Source of the DNA: Dendrocalamus latiflorus | Lineage: Eukaryota > Streptophyta > Magnoliopsida > Poales > Poaceae | Length of the DNA stretch: 64,000 nt | Direction: 5' to 3' | Assembly (NCBI GenBank): GCA_017311315.1 | Contig: CM029626.1 | Location: forward strand, 27,266,672-27,330,671 | Part shown: in pieces, positions 33,846 to 46,965 of the stretch | How the letters are laid out: every line of letters starts with the position of its first letter | How positions within the stretch are numbered: the first letter of the stretch is position 1 | Translations under genes and position numbers: made by a program | The notes under the pieces: generated by a model | Databases searched by the model: none | Told to the model about the DNA's origin: nothing | The model's input: the letters and a program-made list of their open reading frames with translations, nothing else

Positions 33846-36800
33846 ATGGAGAAAAAGGTATATGGCCTAATATGTATCGGAGGCTTGGAGCAATGGGATG
33901 AGTTGCGAGTAAGCCAAGAGCAAGTTTTTTTCTTGCATCAACAGGCTCAGCCAGCAGGGGATTTGTTGGACTGTAACGCCCCCGTTTCCAGGGGCGAGTA
34001 TGGACACGGCATTCCGCAACTATTCACGCATGAACAGTTATGGAGTGTCGCGCAAGAGTATACCATCGCATGCTTACAACCAAAGTCCAGCATATACTTT
34101 ACATATGGATTAACATCCATTTTCGACAGCGGGGTGTGCAAGCCCAAAGTATACTTACATCACAGAAACTCCAGAATCCGCTCGAGCGCGGCCAAGACCT
34201 ATAGCCACGGGTTCTCGTCGAAGAAGCGATCCTTAGGGGCATCCTTGACGGGGAAACCTTCATCTTTGTCTTGATCCTCTAAAGAGTGGATTAAGCAAAC
34301 CGTGAGCCAAACAACCGGCTCAGCAAGTCCCAAAGGGACCCTAACTTATTACATGCATGGAACATCAAAGGGAGGGAGTATACTTGGTTTATTAACTGGA
34401 GTGGATGCAGTTTTTATTTGCAAACATTTTATAAAACGGACCCAAAACTACTCCTTAAGATCTCAGGGGTTTTCATGAAAATTCAATTAACCAACTAATC
34501 AAGTTAAAGCATGTACAAAACTACTTAAGCTGCGCTGCTGAAATCACCCAAGTGACACAGCTCCATTAACCGGGAGCACGGCGTATTCGAATACCATTTA
34601 TTTGACTCTGCAGAGTTTGCTCAGCTTTACCCACACGATCCCTTAACTCCCGCGACAGAGTTAAGAAAGCCAGGTCGTTTCACTGCTCAATTCTTTATAT
34701 AGGCTCTACCCGGTAGAATTCACTCGGGTCTGGCTCATACACACACACACACCCACACAAGAGAAGACAGTGTCCGCTTCAAGTGAACTCTACTGTTGTT
34801 AGGCACCCGTAACCCGGCTTGCCTAACCTCACTGCTAATCCTCCTATAGAGTTTCAATTGAGTTGAGCAGCTACTAGACCAGTGTTGACAAGTCAACTCC
34901 TGTGGCTGAGCGATCACTGTGACATTTGCTCAGCGTAAGGGTTTCAGTCCTTATATTTTCACATGGTCCGCAACCTCGCCAGGCCCGCGACCCAACCTAA
35001 GGTAAGCGGTGGGCGTAGACCGTCTCGCGGTTTCCCACTCACCCTTACCCTACCTTGTGCACGCCGGCACTCTCCGCTCTAAGGTACGGTGTCCCATACC
35101 ACCCTACCTTAGAGTCGGGTTTTCCAAATTCTATTGGCCCACAGCCACAACCTTATTAGTGTAACACTTTGCATGATAGTAATAACCTACAGTTATCTAG
35201 ATTAACAGATAATTATTTCTAGGGTTTCAATGGCATGGCAACAAATCAAACATGGCATTTATCGGTGGTAGGTCTAACTATATCACATGTTATTCTAAAC
35301 ATTTTATTTTACTTTAAATTAACATTTCACAATTAGCATAATGCAAATAGTATAATAACATAATTAAATGGCATGGGTTGCAACATGATCAAAGGATTTG
35401 AGACTTGCCGTAAAGTTGGACGATCTCGGCTAGCTCGAACGTAGAAGCACCTTGGTCCTGCGACTGCCCTTGAACTTCCGGGAACTTCGAAACTAGCGCA
35501 AACGCACAAAAATAAATAAGTCCAGCTTGAGACTAATCAAGCGAGGGAAAATAAACTATTTAAAGAGGAGTAAAATGCATAAATCCTTCAAATGGAATTT
35601 TAGGAATTTATCTGGGATGGAAATGTGGAAGTGGAGGCCAAAAATGGGTCCAGGATATTATTTGGAGCAAAGTGGTGAAATTTGGGAGTTTTTGGGATTT
35701 TTTTATGATTTTCTAGGATTTATTTGGATTTTTCTGGAATTTAGAAATTGGAAAAAGCTGAAAAATCGGGATGCACAGTGTCGGGCCGGCCTCATAGCTA
35801 CAGTGCGGCCCAGCACTGTGCGGCTCGGCGGGGGAAACGGCCGGTCGGCCCACGCAGCCCATGCGCGCGCGCGAGGCAGGCCGGGGAGGCCGCGGCCCGT
35901 CCGCGCTCCGCGCCCACCCGAGGCGGATGGAGGACGCGTGGCCGGGGTGGACGGTGCCGATGCGGCTGGTGCGAGCGGCTCGGATCAAGGCGGGGAGGGC
36001 ATCGAACGGCTGGGATACAAAGGAGGCGGCGAAGCGGTGGAGGCGATCCGACGGAGGCGGAGGGTGGCTTTTATGGAGATCGGACGGTTGGGAGGCGTTG
36101 CCATCGGGCGGCTCAGGTGAGACGGCAACGACGGGAGTGGGCGGTCGGGATGCGACCATGCCGCCGGGGGGGGGGGGGGGTTGTCTTCAACCTCCGGCCG
36201 CTACCGTGCTTCCGAGACAGAGCAACGGCAGCGACGGCGGCCTGAGCGCCAGGGGGCTCGCCGGCGGCAGAGAAGGGCACCTACGGGTAGCTCTTGACGC
36301 AGGCAATCCGTTTTGGGGCTTTGGAGAGGGAGGGAAACAACGAAGGGAGCGGGAGACAGAAGGGAGAGGTTCGGTCCTTTGGTGGCAGAGGTGGTCACCG
36401 GCGGCGAGAGAGCTCAATCGGCCGCGGTCACACGGACAGGGGGTCAAGAGGCTCACGTTGGTGGTAGAGATGGAAGCTGGGGAGTCTCCTGCAGAGCTGG
36501 CCACGGGAGGGGTGTGGCGGTCGGAGAGAAGCTTCGTCGCCGGGTCACCTCGGGGCTTCACCTGGCCAGGGGAGGATGGCAAGAGAATTAGGGGAGGATA
36601 TAGATGCTCTGGCCCAATGCAATCGAAGAATGAGAGGGAGAAGGAAGAGATCCACTCACGGGCGTCGCCGGCGCAGGGGAGAGCAGTGGCGGCGGGGGAG
36701 GCGGTGAGAGTCCAATCTCTGGGGTGCTAGGAAGTGGATGGGGGAGGCGGAGCAGCTCGGGAAACGGAAGAGCATGCGGGTGAGAGGAGGGGGTTTTATA

Positions 36801-38680
36801 CCCCGAGCGGAGGGAGAAGTTCCTTCGGGGTGAAGGCACGGGCGCGGCCGGGGAGTCAACAGGAGCAGGCAGGGGCAGTTGGGGGCGTCTCCTCCGCGCA
36901 GTGGAGTGACGCCCGGGCGCTGCAGTGGCTTAATGGCGAGGCGACGGGAGAGGGGAGCAGGTGAGCTCGGGCACGGGCGGGGCGCACCCGCGCGCGGTGG
37001 AGGGGACGGGCGGCCTCTGGCAGGCGGGACCCAGGGCAGACGCGGGCGACGCGTGGCGCACAGTTGCTGCCGGCTTCGGACCGCGCGGCGTCGGGCTGAC
37101 GTGAGCGGTGGCGAAACCACGGGCGCGTCCAAACTAGCGGCGAGGAGGCGAGCGCAGAGGCGGGCGCGGCGCGCAGCGCGCGCGCGTGCGCGGGGCGAAG
37201 GCGGGGAGAAGCAGGGGCGCCAGCGGAAGAGAGGGAGCGGAGGAAGGCGCTGGGGCGAGGGAGAAGGCGGAAGGGGAAGGCGGCGCCAGCAGGGGCGCGA
37301 GCGCGGGGCGCGCGAGAGAAGAGGAGATGGAAAGGGAGGCGGGGCGCCAACGGAGTGGGGAAAGCGGAACGGCCGGAAAAGGAAAGCGCATTCCGGGGAA
37401 AATTTCCAAAAAAGGAAAGATCTCAGAATTCACTCAAAAATCCAGCAAAAAATTACAAAATTTTTTTGGGGTTTTTCATGGACCATGCTCTCTTGCCTGA
37501 CTCAAATCAGCACCAGGAGATTCTTCTACAAGCAGCTGACATGGAACTGAATTTTATGCCGCAAGGAAGTCTTTCTCTATCTCTTGAGTGTCTGGCTGCT
37601 GCTTCTGTATCTTCGGTGCATGGAGTCCTGAATAATGTAAATATGGTGATAAATCATGATGCTCCAGACCAACCTCTCCATCCACCAAACCTCAATATTC
37701 CTGATCTCAATCAACCTTTACAAGTGGTACACATGGATATTCAACTGGGTATGGCTCGCTCTTACCCTGAATTGGTCTCTCCTAGTGTCAACTTTGTTCC
37801 ATCTGACAAAACTTCAGGGGATAAGTTGGTTTGGAATAACCAACCAGAGACAAGGAAAATAATCTGGCAGGAAGCTTTGAACTCTACTTTGGAGGGAGCT
37901 CTGGAAACTTCAAAAGAGGGTTTATTTTCTGAAGCAGGATTTCAAGCCTGGGCCAAATTCTTTGCACCTATAGTAAACAACCATTATGGGCCATCAATTT
38001 CTGTTCCTGATAAATGGACTGACTTCTTCACAAGTATGCTTCTTCCCCCCCCCCCCCCCCCCCCCACAAAGTTTTGATCCAGCAAAGCAAATTCTAACCT
38101 CCAAAGTATGGGAGATTATAAACCAGTTAGAAGTGCAACCCTCTGCAAAAAAAAAGCAATTTGTCTTATCTCAACGTGCCATCTTTTAGAGTTCAAATGC
38201 CATCTTCAGCAAACTGAACAAGAGACTGATAGCAAGCTTAAGGGGAAGGCACTGGATATTTATCCCAAGGACCACAAGGAGGTAGAGGCAAGCGATTCTC
38301 CTTTCACGCCGGTTTTTGCAGGGATGAATGATTTTGAAGCCTCTTCCAGTGCCACTAGAGACAACAACAAGAGGAGGGCCAAAAGGCAGTACCTTTAGTT
38401 GATACTGAAGTTAGGCGAAGCACAAGGCTGAAAAATCAACATGACAGATTCAAGAAAAAGACCTACTTGGACAAAAGTTGTTTAGCATGTAATGCTATAC
38501 CACCCATTCTTTCTGGCAAAATCATTAGTAACCTGTGTTTTGACTTCTGCAAGGTCCCTCCTAGTGAGGTCACTGAAGAAAGGCTGAAAGCGAAGCCTTG
38601 GAAAAAAAATATCAGATGATGGTAATAATGCAAAAAACAAGAAGGAAAAGTAGGACTAATGGATTAGTCCTCTGCTGTTG
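33846..38680 (+). pseudogene. LINE ORF1 remnant, split by a solo LTR
   Basis: The 5' part (33846-33971) encodes QWDELRVSQEQ and PAGDLLD. The frame resumes after the solo LTR at 37484 (HALLPDSNQHQEILL), then NIPDLNQPLQVVHMDI, AWAKFFAPIV and IPDKWTDFF-like blocks typical of grass L1 ORF1 proteins. A poly-C run at 38046-38066 breaks the frame. Later frames carry the C-terminal RRSTRLKNQHDRFKKK basic block and SCLACNAIPP (about 38405-38500). ORF1 proteins bind LINE RNA. Several stops follow. Confidence 0.75.
33972..37478. mobile_element. 3.5 kb solo LTR inserted in LINE ORF1
   Basis: TGTAACGCCCCCGTTTCC begins it and GGGGTTTTTCA ends it. The 5-mer tggac flanks both sides (33967-33971 and 37479-37483), and the LINE frame continues across when the insert is removed. 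No gag, pol or second LTR is visible; the GC-rich open frames (35700-37400) overlap on all strands and look spurious. It includes a (CA)n tract near 34740 and a poly-G run near 36169. Gypsy-type by its ends; family not identified. Confidence 0.8.
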
Positions 38681-38838
38681 TAGAAGATGTAATAATTTTA
38701 TCTGCAGCACCAACTTTCAGTCCTCCATTATTAGACTTCTCATAAGGGACTTTTCGTGTTTGCCTCATTTTGGTTGTTGCAAAACTATTACTAGTCAGAA
38801 TTCCCAGATTGAAGTGATGTGGACATTTCATTTGAATG

Positions 38839-40022
38839 TGTAGGATCGTTGATAGCAATCAGAGGGGGGTGAATGATTAACACACAGCGAAAACCTTTTT
38901 TTTAAAAAATTTGTCTTCTTAATCGTTTAATCTGCAAAAACCAGAAATAAAGAAAAGGGCAGACAATTTATTACAGATTTTACTGTAGCAAATCACTGTT
39001 GCACGGTACTGTAGCAAAGTACTGTAGTGATACTGTAACACTGTAGCAGTTGCTGTAGCGACTAGATAATTTCCGATCGATCAGTGAAAACTACGTTTTT
39101 GCTCAATCTTTCAATCACTTTTTAATTAAAACTAATTCATGTATGTAAGCAACAAAAATACCTAGACATAGATCAATGCATGAAGAATCTATAGGAATCA
39201 AAAAACAAAAAAGGATAATAGATGCGAAATAAAAAACTCACAAACTTTATTCAAAAACTGCAGAAACTGTTCACTTTTTTCCTTTGCCTCAAAGACGCAT
39301 CCATGCCTGCATCCTTTACTTTATTCGCTCTCTACCACGCCGCCGCGCTTCTTTTTCTCACGGTCACCCCAAAAGCCGTTTCTTTTTTTTAATACCCAAC
39401 CAACCGGCGGCTGCATATATATACATGCAGCCCCCTAAAACACCTCTTCAAACTCTACTTAAAATCCTAATCCAACTCCATCTAGGCCTTAAAATCCAAC
39501 TCCAACTAGGCCTTAAAATCCTAATCCAACTCCAACTAGGCCTAGGCCTTTTTTACCTCAACTAGACTTTTGGCCCACTAATTTTCAAGAGACCCGAAAC
39601 CCTTCCTAACACGAGTTTTTCACACTCACGACTTTTCTAACGCGTCATGTGTCGAAGCCTCCAGGACCGCACCTCCCGTAGCTTCTCCACGTATTGTCCA
39701 CCTTTGATCTCCATATGCCCCAAGAATGAGCCCGATCATCTCGTGACTTCCTTGACCGTCTGAACCTCGGATCTCCCCATCCTAGTTTCGGTCCACCTCG
39801 TCACCGACCATGATCACCTCCATGCTCAACCTGCACATGCAAAGACCAAAGAACATTCTTCCGGCACAAGTTTGTCTCAACTTGACCAACATTAGTCCGC
39901 ACACACGTGACACAACTCGCATAACACCGCTAAACAAAATCACCAATTATTCATCATAACAAATTAACCATTGTCAATTATTCATCACCAAAATATCCTA
40001 AACCTAGTCACATGGTCTAACA
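38839..40022 (-). repeat. 3' LTR of element C
   Basis: 1184 bp from TGTAGGATCGTTGATAGC to CATGGTCTAACA. The stretch with tactgtagcaaag-type repeats (38985-39060) and the ccttaaaatcc/caactccaactagg repeats (39460-39545) recur in the partner LTR. Confidence 0.88.
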
Positions 40023-41115
40023 ATCTCCCCCTTGATGAATACATTGACAACACCACAAAATTGTATGATGAATTAGCTTCAAATAGATATAAGTGAAGAA
40101 CTGAAGTCGAAAAAGCATTTTAAGCCACAAGCCAAATCTCTCCAAAAACTCTCCCCCTCAACACAAGAGAGGCAATTTCTCATACAACACACCAAATCTC
40201 TCCCCCTTTGGCAATGTAATCATTAAGAAAATTTAAAGAAGGAATAATTGTAAGAAAGAGCAATGATAATAAAAATCTAGAAGCTTTGTAGATTATCCAA
40301 GTCATGTTGCATTGGTTTAATAACACAACCAAGTCATATTTTTGAGTAGAGCTATCTAGATCATATAAAGCCATATATCATATAGCAATGTCAAAACATA
40401 TAGCAATGTCAAAACAAGTTTTGCAATATGATTAAGCAATTTATATCAATGACAGACATCTCAACAATGACCAAACCAATTATACAGAGCACAATGAGAT
40501 ATCACAACAAAAAGTCAAAACCTAAAAGTGAAGCAAATTTTAATTCTAGATGGGCTAGCAGTCTCATGTAACAACTTATTGCTCCACACTCAATTCTTAG
40601 GCATGTGGCATGCTTGTATCATACTTCTTTTTCATAATGACATTTTTTGTGATGGTGGCATGCTTGAAGCATACTTCTTTTCATTTTGCGCACTTTTGTG
40701 CCTTTTATTTCACCATAGCATGCTTCAAGCATACATCTTTTTAATTCTCTCTTTCTTATATACCTTTTTAACAATAACATGCCAAATTGAGCAATCAATA
40801 AAAATTGTAACATGAAACATACGAACCTCATAGCCAAGAGTTAAAATAAGACTCACAATCGAGCTCATCCTTTTTGATGGATACCGCAAAGTAATAAATA
40901 TAATCAATCTAGTCAAAACATTCTGTCATGTCATGCTTTTATTTCAAATGTAGCAATTTAATTATAACAAGTCGTGATCAAAACTACACAGCATATGGAT
41001 AAATATGATAAAAAGAGCTCTACTACTCAATTGGTTTTAATGACTTGGATTTGATGAGTTACTTGACAAGGATAATAAACAAAACTTCCGAAATTTTTAA
41101 ACAACAAGCTCCCCC
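40023..41115 (-). promoter_or_regulatory. Multiple purine-tract region of element C
   Basis: Four tctcccccttt-like runs on the + strand (near 40024, 40150, 40199 and 41109) are purine tracts on the element strand. The one next to the LTR is the likely start for plus-strand DNA synthesis. Repeated purine tracts upstream of the 3' LTR are a reported Sirevirus hallmark. 40230-41100 is otherwise AT-rich and non-coding. Confidence 0.65.
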
Positions 41116-41349
41116 TCAGAATAATCTCATAAGATGTAATACGCCCAACTCACTTCGCAAATGAGGAAAACGAGAAGTATCAAGCGATTTTATGTGCAAA
41201 TCAACAACTTGAGAATTTAACAAGATGTAAAACAACATCACCTTTTCCACATGGTCTCTCAAAAAGTGAAATCTCTTGAAAGCCATCAAAGAGAGTGAAG
41301 AATCATCAAGTGTTCTAATCAAGCAATGAAGTAAAAGACTAGAACCCAA
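41116..41349 (-). pseudogene. C-terminal tail of Copia RNase H in element C
   Basis: The - strand encodes RFHFLRDHVEK, then HIKSLDTSRFPHLRSELGV, the usual end of Copia pol (compare DIRHHFLRDHVE...TKPLD...RLGV types). It is the only pol sequence left in the element and directly follows the end of gag, so an internal deletion probably joined the two. Confidence 0.7.
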
Positions 41350-43108
41350 TCGAGCTCATGTTCTCCATCCTTATCAACTGTTCTTACATCACAGGAAACA
41401 TCGGTCTCACATTACTAGGGTTAGTGAAATAAGATTTAGGAATCCAGTACTGAGACACACGATGAACAGGAGCAACAAAGGTAGAACCAAAATCACGTGC
41501 ATGTGGATGATCAGAATGCCGAAAAGAACGTGAATTGTTTGAATTAAATCCAAAATCAGCACGTGAACCAGATTTAAAGTTATCATAAAAGTTCTCTAAA
41601 AACTTAAATTTTGCATGAGATCTAGGAATGAAGAAGGTTGCACGTTTTTGTCTTAAAGCATTCAATCTTTCCTTTCTCTCTTTCTTGGCACGTCTAAAAC
41701 AAAATTCATTCAAGTGTCCATCTCTTCCACAGTAGATGCAATAACATTTAACATAACTAGAATTCTTTTGAGATGATGAGCTAGCACCTACATTATTATT
41801 TGATGAACTTTGCACGAAGCCAACAGATTCACACACAGTTTAATTTGGTTCAAGTTTCACTTCAATTTTTCCAGATTCAAGAGACTTAATAACCTTAGGA
41901 GGATTATTTTTGGCATGCTCAACAAAATTAAATCCTAAACCACGATTTTTCACACTTGTTTTTGACTTGTCTAGAATCATATTCAAATTTTTCTTGCCAA
42001 AAGAAAATCTCTCTAAAGTGTCTTTCAGGTACTCATTCTCTTTAGCTAGAGTGGGACAAGTTGTGCATTTAACAGGTTAATTCACAAGATTTTTAGAAGC
42101 ACTAGACTGAGCCAATCTTTCTTTTTCAGCGAAATTATTAAGTTGTCTTGTCAATTCTTCTATTTCTGTGTTAAGCTTAGGACAATTAGAACAAGAAGAT
42201 ATCTCATGATAAAGCATCTTTCGAATTGTTTCCTGAGATGTGTTAAGTCTAGTTTCTAATAATTCACATTTAGAACAAGTTTTAGAATGAAGATTTGAAG
42301 TACTTGATTCTAAACATGAAGAAGAACTAAACTTGAGCTTTTCAATTTCATCATTAGCACATTTCAATTTTTCATCACAAGAGTCATGTGCTAATCTTAA
42401 TTCATCAAATTTAGCAGTTACATCTCTAAGTTGATCCATGTTTAAAGCATTAAGTGACCTAGCATTATCTAACTCAGAATGTAAAATTTGACAAGACTCA
42501 CAAGATTCATCATCAGGAATTAAAACTCTAAGTCTTGCAATTTCAGAATTTAGATATTCAATCAAAGTATCATATTTTTTAATCTTTTTATCTTTATTTT
42601 CTAGCAAAGTACCAAGTTTAGCAACAGCTCTAGCTAAATCATCATAAGGTTCTACCTCATTGTAGTTGTCGCTGTCAAGATCATCATTGTCGGTGGAGCT
42701 TTTGCTACTTGCCATTAGACACAACCCAATTAAATTTTTCTTGCCTTTGAGAGTATCATCCTCACTGTCCGTGTCCACATCACTCAAATTAATTTGCCCA
42801 AGAACCGAAAGAACACGATGCACCACCTTGCGATTCATATAGCCCTTCTTTTTATTCTTCCTTTTTTTTCTTTCTTCATCTCTTCTTCCTTCTTATTTTC
42901 TTCCCTTGCAAAACTTGCTAGAAACTTTGGACATTTGGAACGAATATGATTGAGATCACCACACTCATAGCACCTTTGAGGACCAAAATTTCCTCTCTTT
43001 CTTGATCTTACATTCTGCAAAGCTCTTGTGAAACGTGTAGAGAGGAGTGCCAAATCATCTTCCGGGAGTTGCTCTAGCTGTTCATCGGTTAGTGAAGACA
43101 AAGAAGAC

Positions 43109-43190
43109 TGTTGTGATTACAGACCAAATAGAGAGAGAGTATGGTAGTGGAGAGTTAGGTGAGCAATGGCTTAGGGTTTTTCCCTATGGC
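43109..43190 (-). repeat. 3' LTR of the Tat element, truncated
   Basis: Matches the first 80 or so bases of the 5' LTR (tgttgtgattacagaccaaa, then gttaggtgagcaatggc). After atggcctgtg it diverges completely, so the inner two thirds of this LTR and probably the purine tract were deleted. Confidence 0.8.
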
Positions 43191-43864
43191 CTGTGAGCTT
43201 TCCCAACGTTCGGCGGAGCCTTACTGCTTGGTGTAGTGTTCATCCTGCCGCGAGGGTATGGCGCTGGGCGGTTGACGAAGTGTTCGTCGTCTCCAGGGCG
43301 ACGTCGGCGTAGGAGTCGGAGTCGGGGACGAAGTCGGAGTTGGTGCGTAGGCAAACCTCGCGCCAGTGGCTTTTCCTAGGGTGAGGTGGGTGCGGCTCCA
43401 CAGTCCGGTAGTGCGCCTTAATGGCTCATGGAATCGCGCCGACCTCTGGGCTGGCAGGAGCAGGTCACTGCAGCCGTACGTGCTTTTGCACTTGGAGTGT
43501 ATATGTGGCATGCCATGATTGGCGCACCGTGGGCTGTCAGCGGTCGCACGACCGCGGCCGTTCGGCCCTTCCCTAGGAGGCGGGAGACGTGTCGGGGTGT
43601 TATGGGCGTGTCGTGCGCCGTCTGCCCACCTACCCGCGCGCGCCCCAGTTGCCAGCGGTTGCGCTTCCCGATCGTGGGTAGCCAAACTGCTGGTCTCCTG
43701 CCGGTTGCGCCACACTGGTGGGGGGGTTGAGCCAGCTTTATAAGGCGTCGCCATCAGCATGGGTATGTTCCTTCGCATTGGTCGTTTCAATCTGTCTTCT
43801 TTCTTCTGCCGCCCGCGCAACCCACCCCTGCTCCTGCTGCTTTAGCGCTCTATCTCGGAGAGGA

Positions 43865-46741
43865 ATGGCTTGCCGCGATGATCCCGCTCGCCGGCTCAGC
43901 GGCAGCGCCTCGTCCGACCGGTACGATCTGTCGCCTCTCCCGGGGAAGTACTCGCTGGTGGTGCAAGAAAGAGCGCACGTCAACAAGCGGTGGGACGCCA
44001 TGGAGCACTCGGGAGGCCGCTGCTCCCGCGTATTAGGGTGGAGCCATGTTACTGAAGAGATGCTCCAGAGACTCGTCCGGGAGGGGAAGATCGTGGAACG
44101 TGACGGGGCTCGTCTACTCGGCCCCGCCGAGACGGAACCGCAACCGGCGGAGACGGAGGCTATTGTCTTTGTCACGTTCTTTGATGCCGGCCTGCGGATG
44201 CCCTCGACACTCTTCGTTGGTGAGGTCTTGCGGGCGTACGAGCTGGAGCTGGCGTAGCTGACCCCCAGCGCGATAGTCCGCCTGGCTATGTTCGCTTGGG
44301 CCCTACGAACAGAGGGTCACCGTCCCAGTGCGAGTCTGTTCGCTATTATGCACGACGTGCGCTGTCAGCAGAATCAAACTTCGGTAGCGTCAACTTCGTG
44401 CTGAGGAAGCAGTGTGCGGGGCTCTTCCCTGCATGGGCCGCGCGAGGGAAATGGGAGTCTGGTTGGACGCGTCGATGGTTTTACTACCTCGTGACGAGCA
44501 AGAGCGGTTTGTCATGCCGGGGACAGCCGATATCGTTCAACAGCTCACCAGACGTGGAGCCGATGTCCGACGATGCGCAGAAGGTGCGGGGGCTAGCCGG
44601 TATCGCCCGCCGATTCAACATGCGCGACCTTGCCGAAGAGTTTACCATGTGCGGGGCGGTGCCGCTCTCCGGCCGGTGGCAGTACGATGTACGGGGTAGT
44701 ATCTGCGAGGATGGCGTCCACCCGACTGTATCCTGCCTTCTGAGACCCTCCGCTCCTTGTAAGTCTCTGGACCGTCGGATATGCGCATGCTCGCATAATC
44801 ACGTGACTTCCTATGGATGACGTTCCATTCTTGTGCGTAGTGCCCCGGCTAGAAGATGCAGAGCGCACAGTCTTTGCGCTCCTCGGGCCATACACGACGA
44901 AGGAACACAGGCTGCGCGAGGCCGTGACCTCCTCGACGAAACGGGGGCGGATAAACCAGGTCTGCGAGGTCTTGGGGATTAGTGTGCCCGAGCGTGCGGT
45001 GCCGGTGGAGACCCCGAGCCGTCATGATGACCATGGCGAAGTGGAGGCGCGGGTGCCTCGGCGCAAGGCTCGATCTGAGGCCGCTAAACCCGGCCCGTCG
45101 GTCGCGCCGCTGGGAGGTACGACCGAAGCGGGAGGCGCGGCCGGCGCCGGGTCCGAACCGACCGGTTCGGGGGGAACGTTGCCCCTACTGAGGGTTTAGA
45201 TGGCGGCGAGGTGGCGGGCCTTGGTGCTATTGACCCTGGAGGTGAGGTGGCGCCACCAGCAACGACCACCGAGGGTCTGCTGCCTGCGACGGCCATCGGG
45301 GATTTGCCGCCTACTACTGGTGCGGCTGAGGAAGGGTCGTCTACGTCCCCAAGGGAAAAGCGCCCCCGAGTACAGTCGTCTCCGCCTGCGAGGGGGCGAT
45401 TCGAAGTTGTTGGCATAGTTAGTGGGATCCTGGCGCCCTGTGAGGAGGTCGGCGAGGTTGGGGGAGAAGGCACCGCTCCTCGGGCCGACGAAGCCCCCAT
45501 TCCTTGTATGGAGGTTGCGCGGGCACTCTCCCGCACCGTGGCCGAGGGTGTCGAAGGTTGGCGCGATTCCTTTTCCCCTCATGACTTCGAGAAACTCTCT
45601 ACGATTTGCTCGCTCATTCCGCCGTCGACATCAAGCAAGACGAGGTCTCCCGGACGCCGTCAAGGATCGAGCAACGGGGGTACACGCTATCTGATCGGTC
45701 AAGGATGCAGGACTCGGCGCGGATGTCCGGTGCTGTGGAAGCTGCTGGGCCGAGGCCCGTCATCTCCGACTTCATCTCGCGATTGGAGATGCTTCGGGTT
45801 CTTAGCCAGGCCGCGGAGTGCGTCGGCAGGAGCTTGGATGTGCCGGCACTGGCGACATGCGGGGGAGACCTTCTGGCGCTCGCGTTGGGTGCCTCGGAGA
45901 TAAGGGTAAGTGGTTTACGGCCTGAGCCACTGTTTGAGGTCGTTCTAACCCGCATGGTCCTTCCTAGAGTCTTGTCCTGAGCCAAGCCTTGGAGGAGACT
46001 CGCGTTCGCGTGCGAAGGGCGCTGCAGAGTGAACTTCGTGCTGTGGACGATGCTCACGCTGCCAAAGACAAGTAGATCCGCAGGCTGGAGGCAGAAAAGG
46101 CGATGATAACTTCCAACGCGGAGGACACCGTGGCGGTGGCGCGACGCGCCACGGCGGAGGTCCAGCGCGCTGCGACGGAGGAACGCGCCACCTTTCTTCA
46201 GCAAATCTCCGCGCTGGAGGAGGAGAAGACCCAACTCAGCGCATCCCTTGCAGAGAGGACCGAGGCCCTGGACAACGCATCCCTGGCGGCATGGAGGGCG
46301 ATGGGGTCGTTGGAAGGAGCCCTCCGGGACCTCGTCGTCGACGTACCCGGGGTTACACATGGCCCTGAAAATCCGACGGAGATGCTTGGGCGGATTGAAG
46401 AGGGCTCGGACCTTGTTCTCCGCGGTGCCAAGTCCTTCGGTGATAACTGCGGCTTCATGGGTGCCTCCTTCGCCCTTGACTTACTTCACGCCTGGGGGTG
46501 CGGGCACGTCGGCGAGCTGCTGGATTCTCAGCTGGATCTGCCGGCCGAGCCCGAGGTGATGTCTGACGCCATCCGCTTCACCCAGCCAACCGTACAGAAT
46601 TTCTACGATCGGATCTGGAGCTATGTTGGGGAAGACGCAGCCAAGATCGTGCTGCGTCGCACTCTGCGTAAAGAGGGGGACATCCTCCGGTGGCTCGAGG
46701 GAGTTCCTTGGCGCGAAGGAAATAACGCAGATCAAGAGTGA
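43865..46741 (+). pseudogene. Antisense extra ORF of the Tat element (putative gypsy-type transposase family, PF04195-like)
   Basis: Lying opposite to gag-pol, the frame starts near MACRDDPARRLSGSASSDRY. It encodes VFVTFFDAGLRMPSTLFVGE (the gypsy-associated PF04195-like block), VRLAMFAWALRTEGHRPS after a TAG at 44255, then, after a frameshift near 44370, FGSVNFVLRKQCAGLFPA and RRFNMRDLAEEF. Past 44813 follow RTVFALLGPYTTKEHRLREA, a Gly/Pro-rich linker, an Ala/Glu-rich coiled coil (46100-46300) and an end NFYDRIWSYVGEDAAKIV...GNNADQE, stop. A GT-AG intron at 45906-45967 joins two frames in phase. An in-frame TAG at 46075 lies in the coil. Function is unknown; related antisense ORFs occur in other Tat elements (for example Grande). 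Confidence 0.75.
45906..45967 (+). other. Predicted 62 nt intron in the antisense ORF
   Basis: Donor agg/GTAAGT and acceptor ttcctag/ag. Removing it joins the codon for Arg (GASEIR) to SLVLSQALEETRVRV in the same frame that leads to the coiled coil and C-terminus; unspliced, the frame stops 13 nt after the acceptor. A second donor-like GTAAGT lies at 44759, but its acceptor is unclear. Confidence 0.55.
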
Positions 46742-46965
46742 TGCCGGGGTTGGGTGTGTTGCGTCATGTACACGTTTTTGTATGGTTGCTTCGCAACCTG
46801 CTCTTTTATATGAGTGAAGCAGTGCCTGCCCCATATGTTCGTGTTTTTGCACACCCCCACTCTAGGCGATTGGCCCGTAGGGTAGATTTTCGCGCTCGGC
46901 TCCGCCAGACTTGTAGATAGTAGCGTCTGAGGTGGACTCGTGAAAAGGACGGCTGCGGGGTTGCC

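Noticed and set aside
35860..37550. Several long overlapping frames on both strands
   Set aside because: All fall in the GC-rich part of the 3.5 kb solo LTR; composition is Gly/Arg/Ala or Pro/Arg and no motif is shared with known families.
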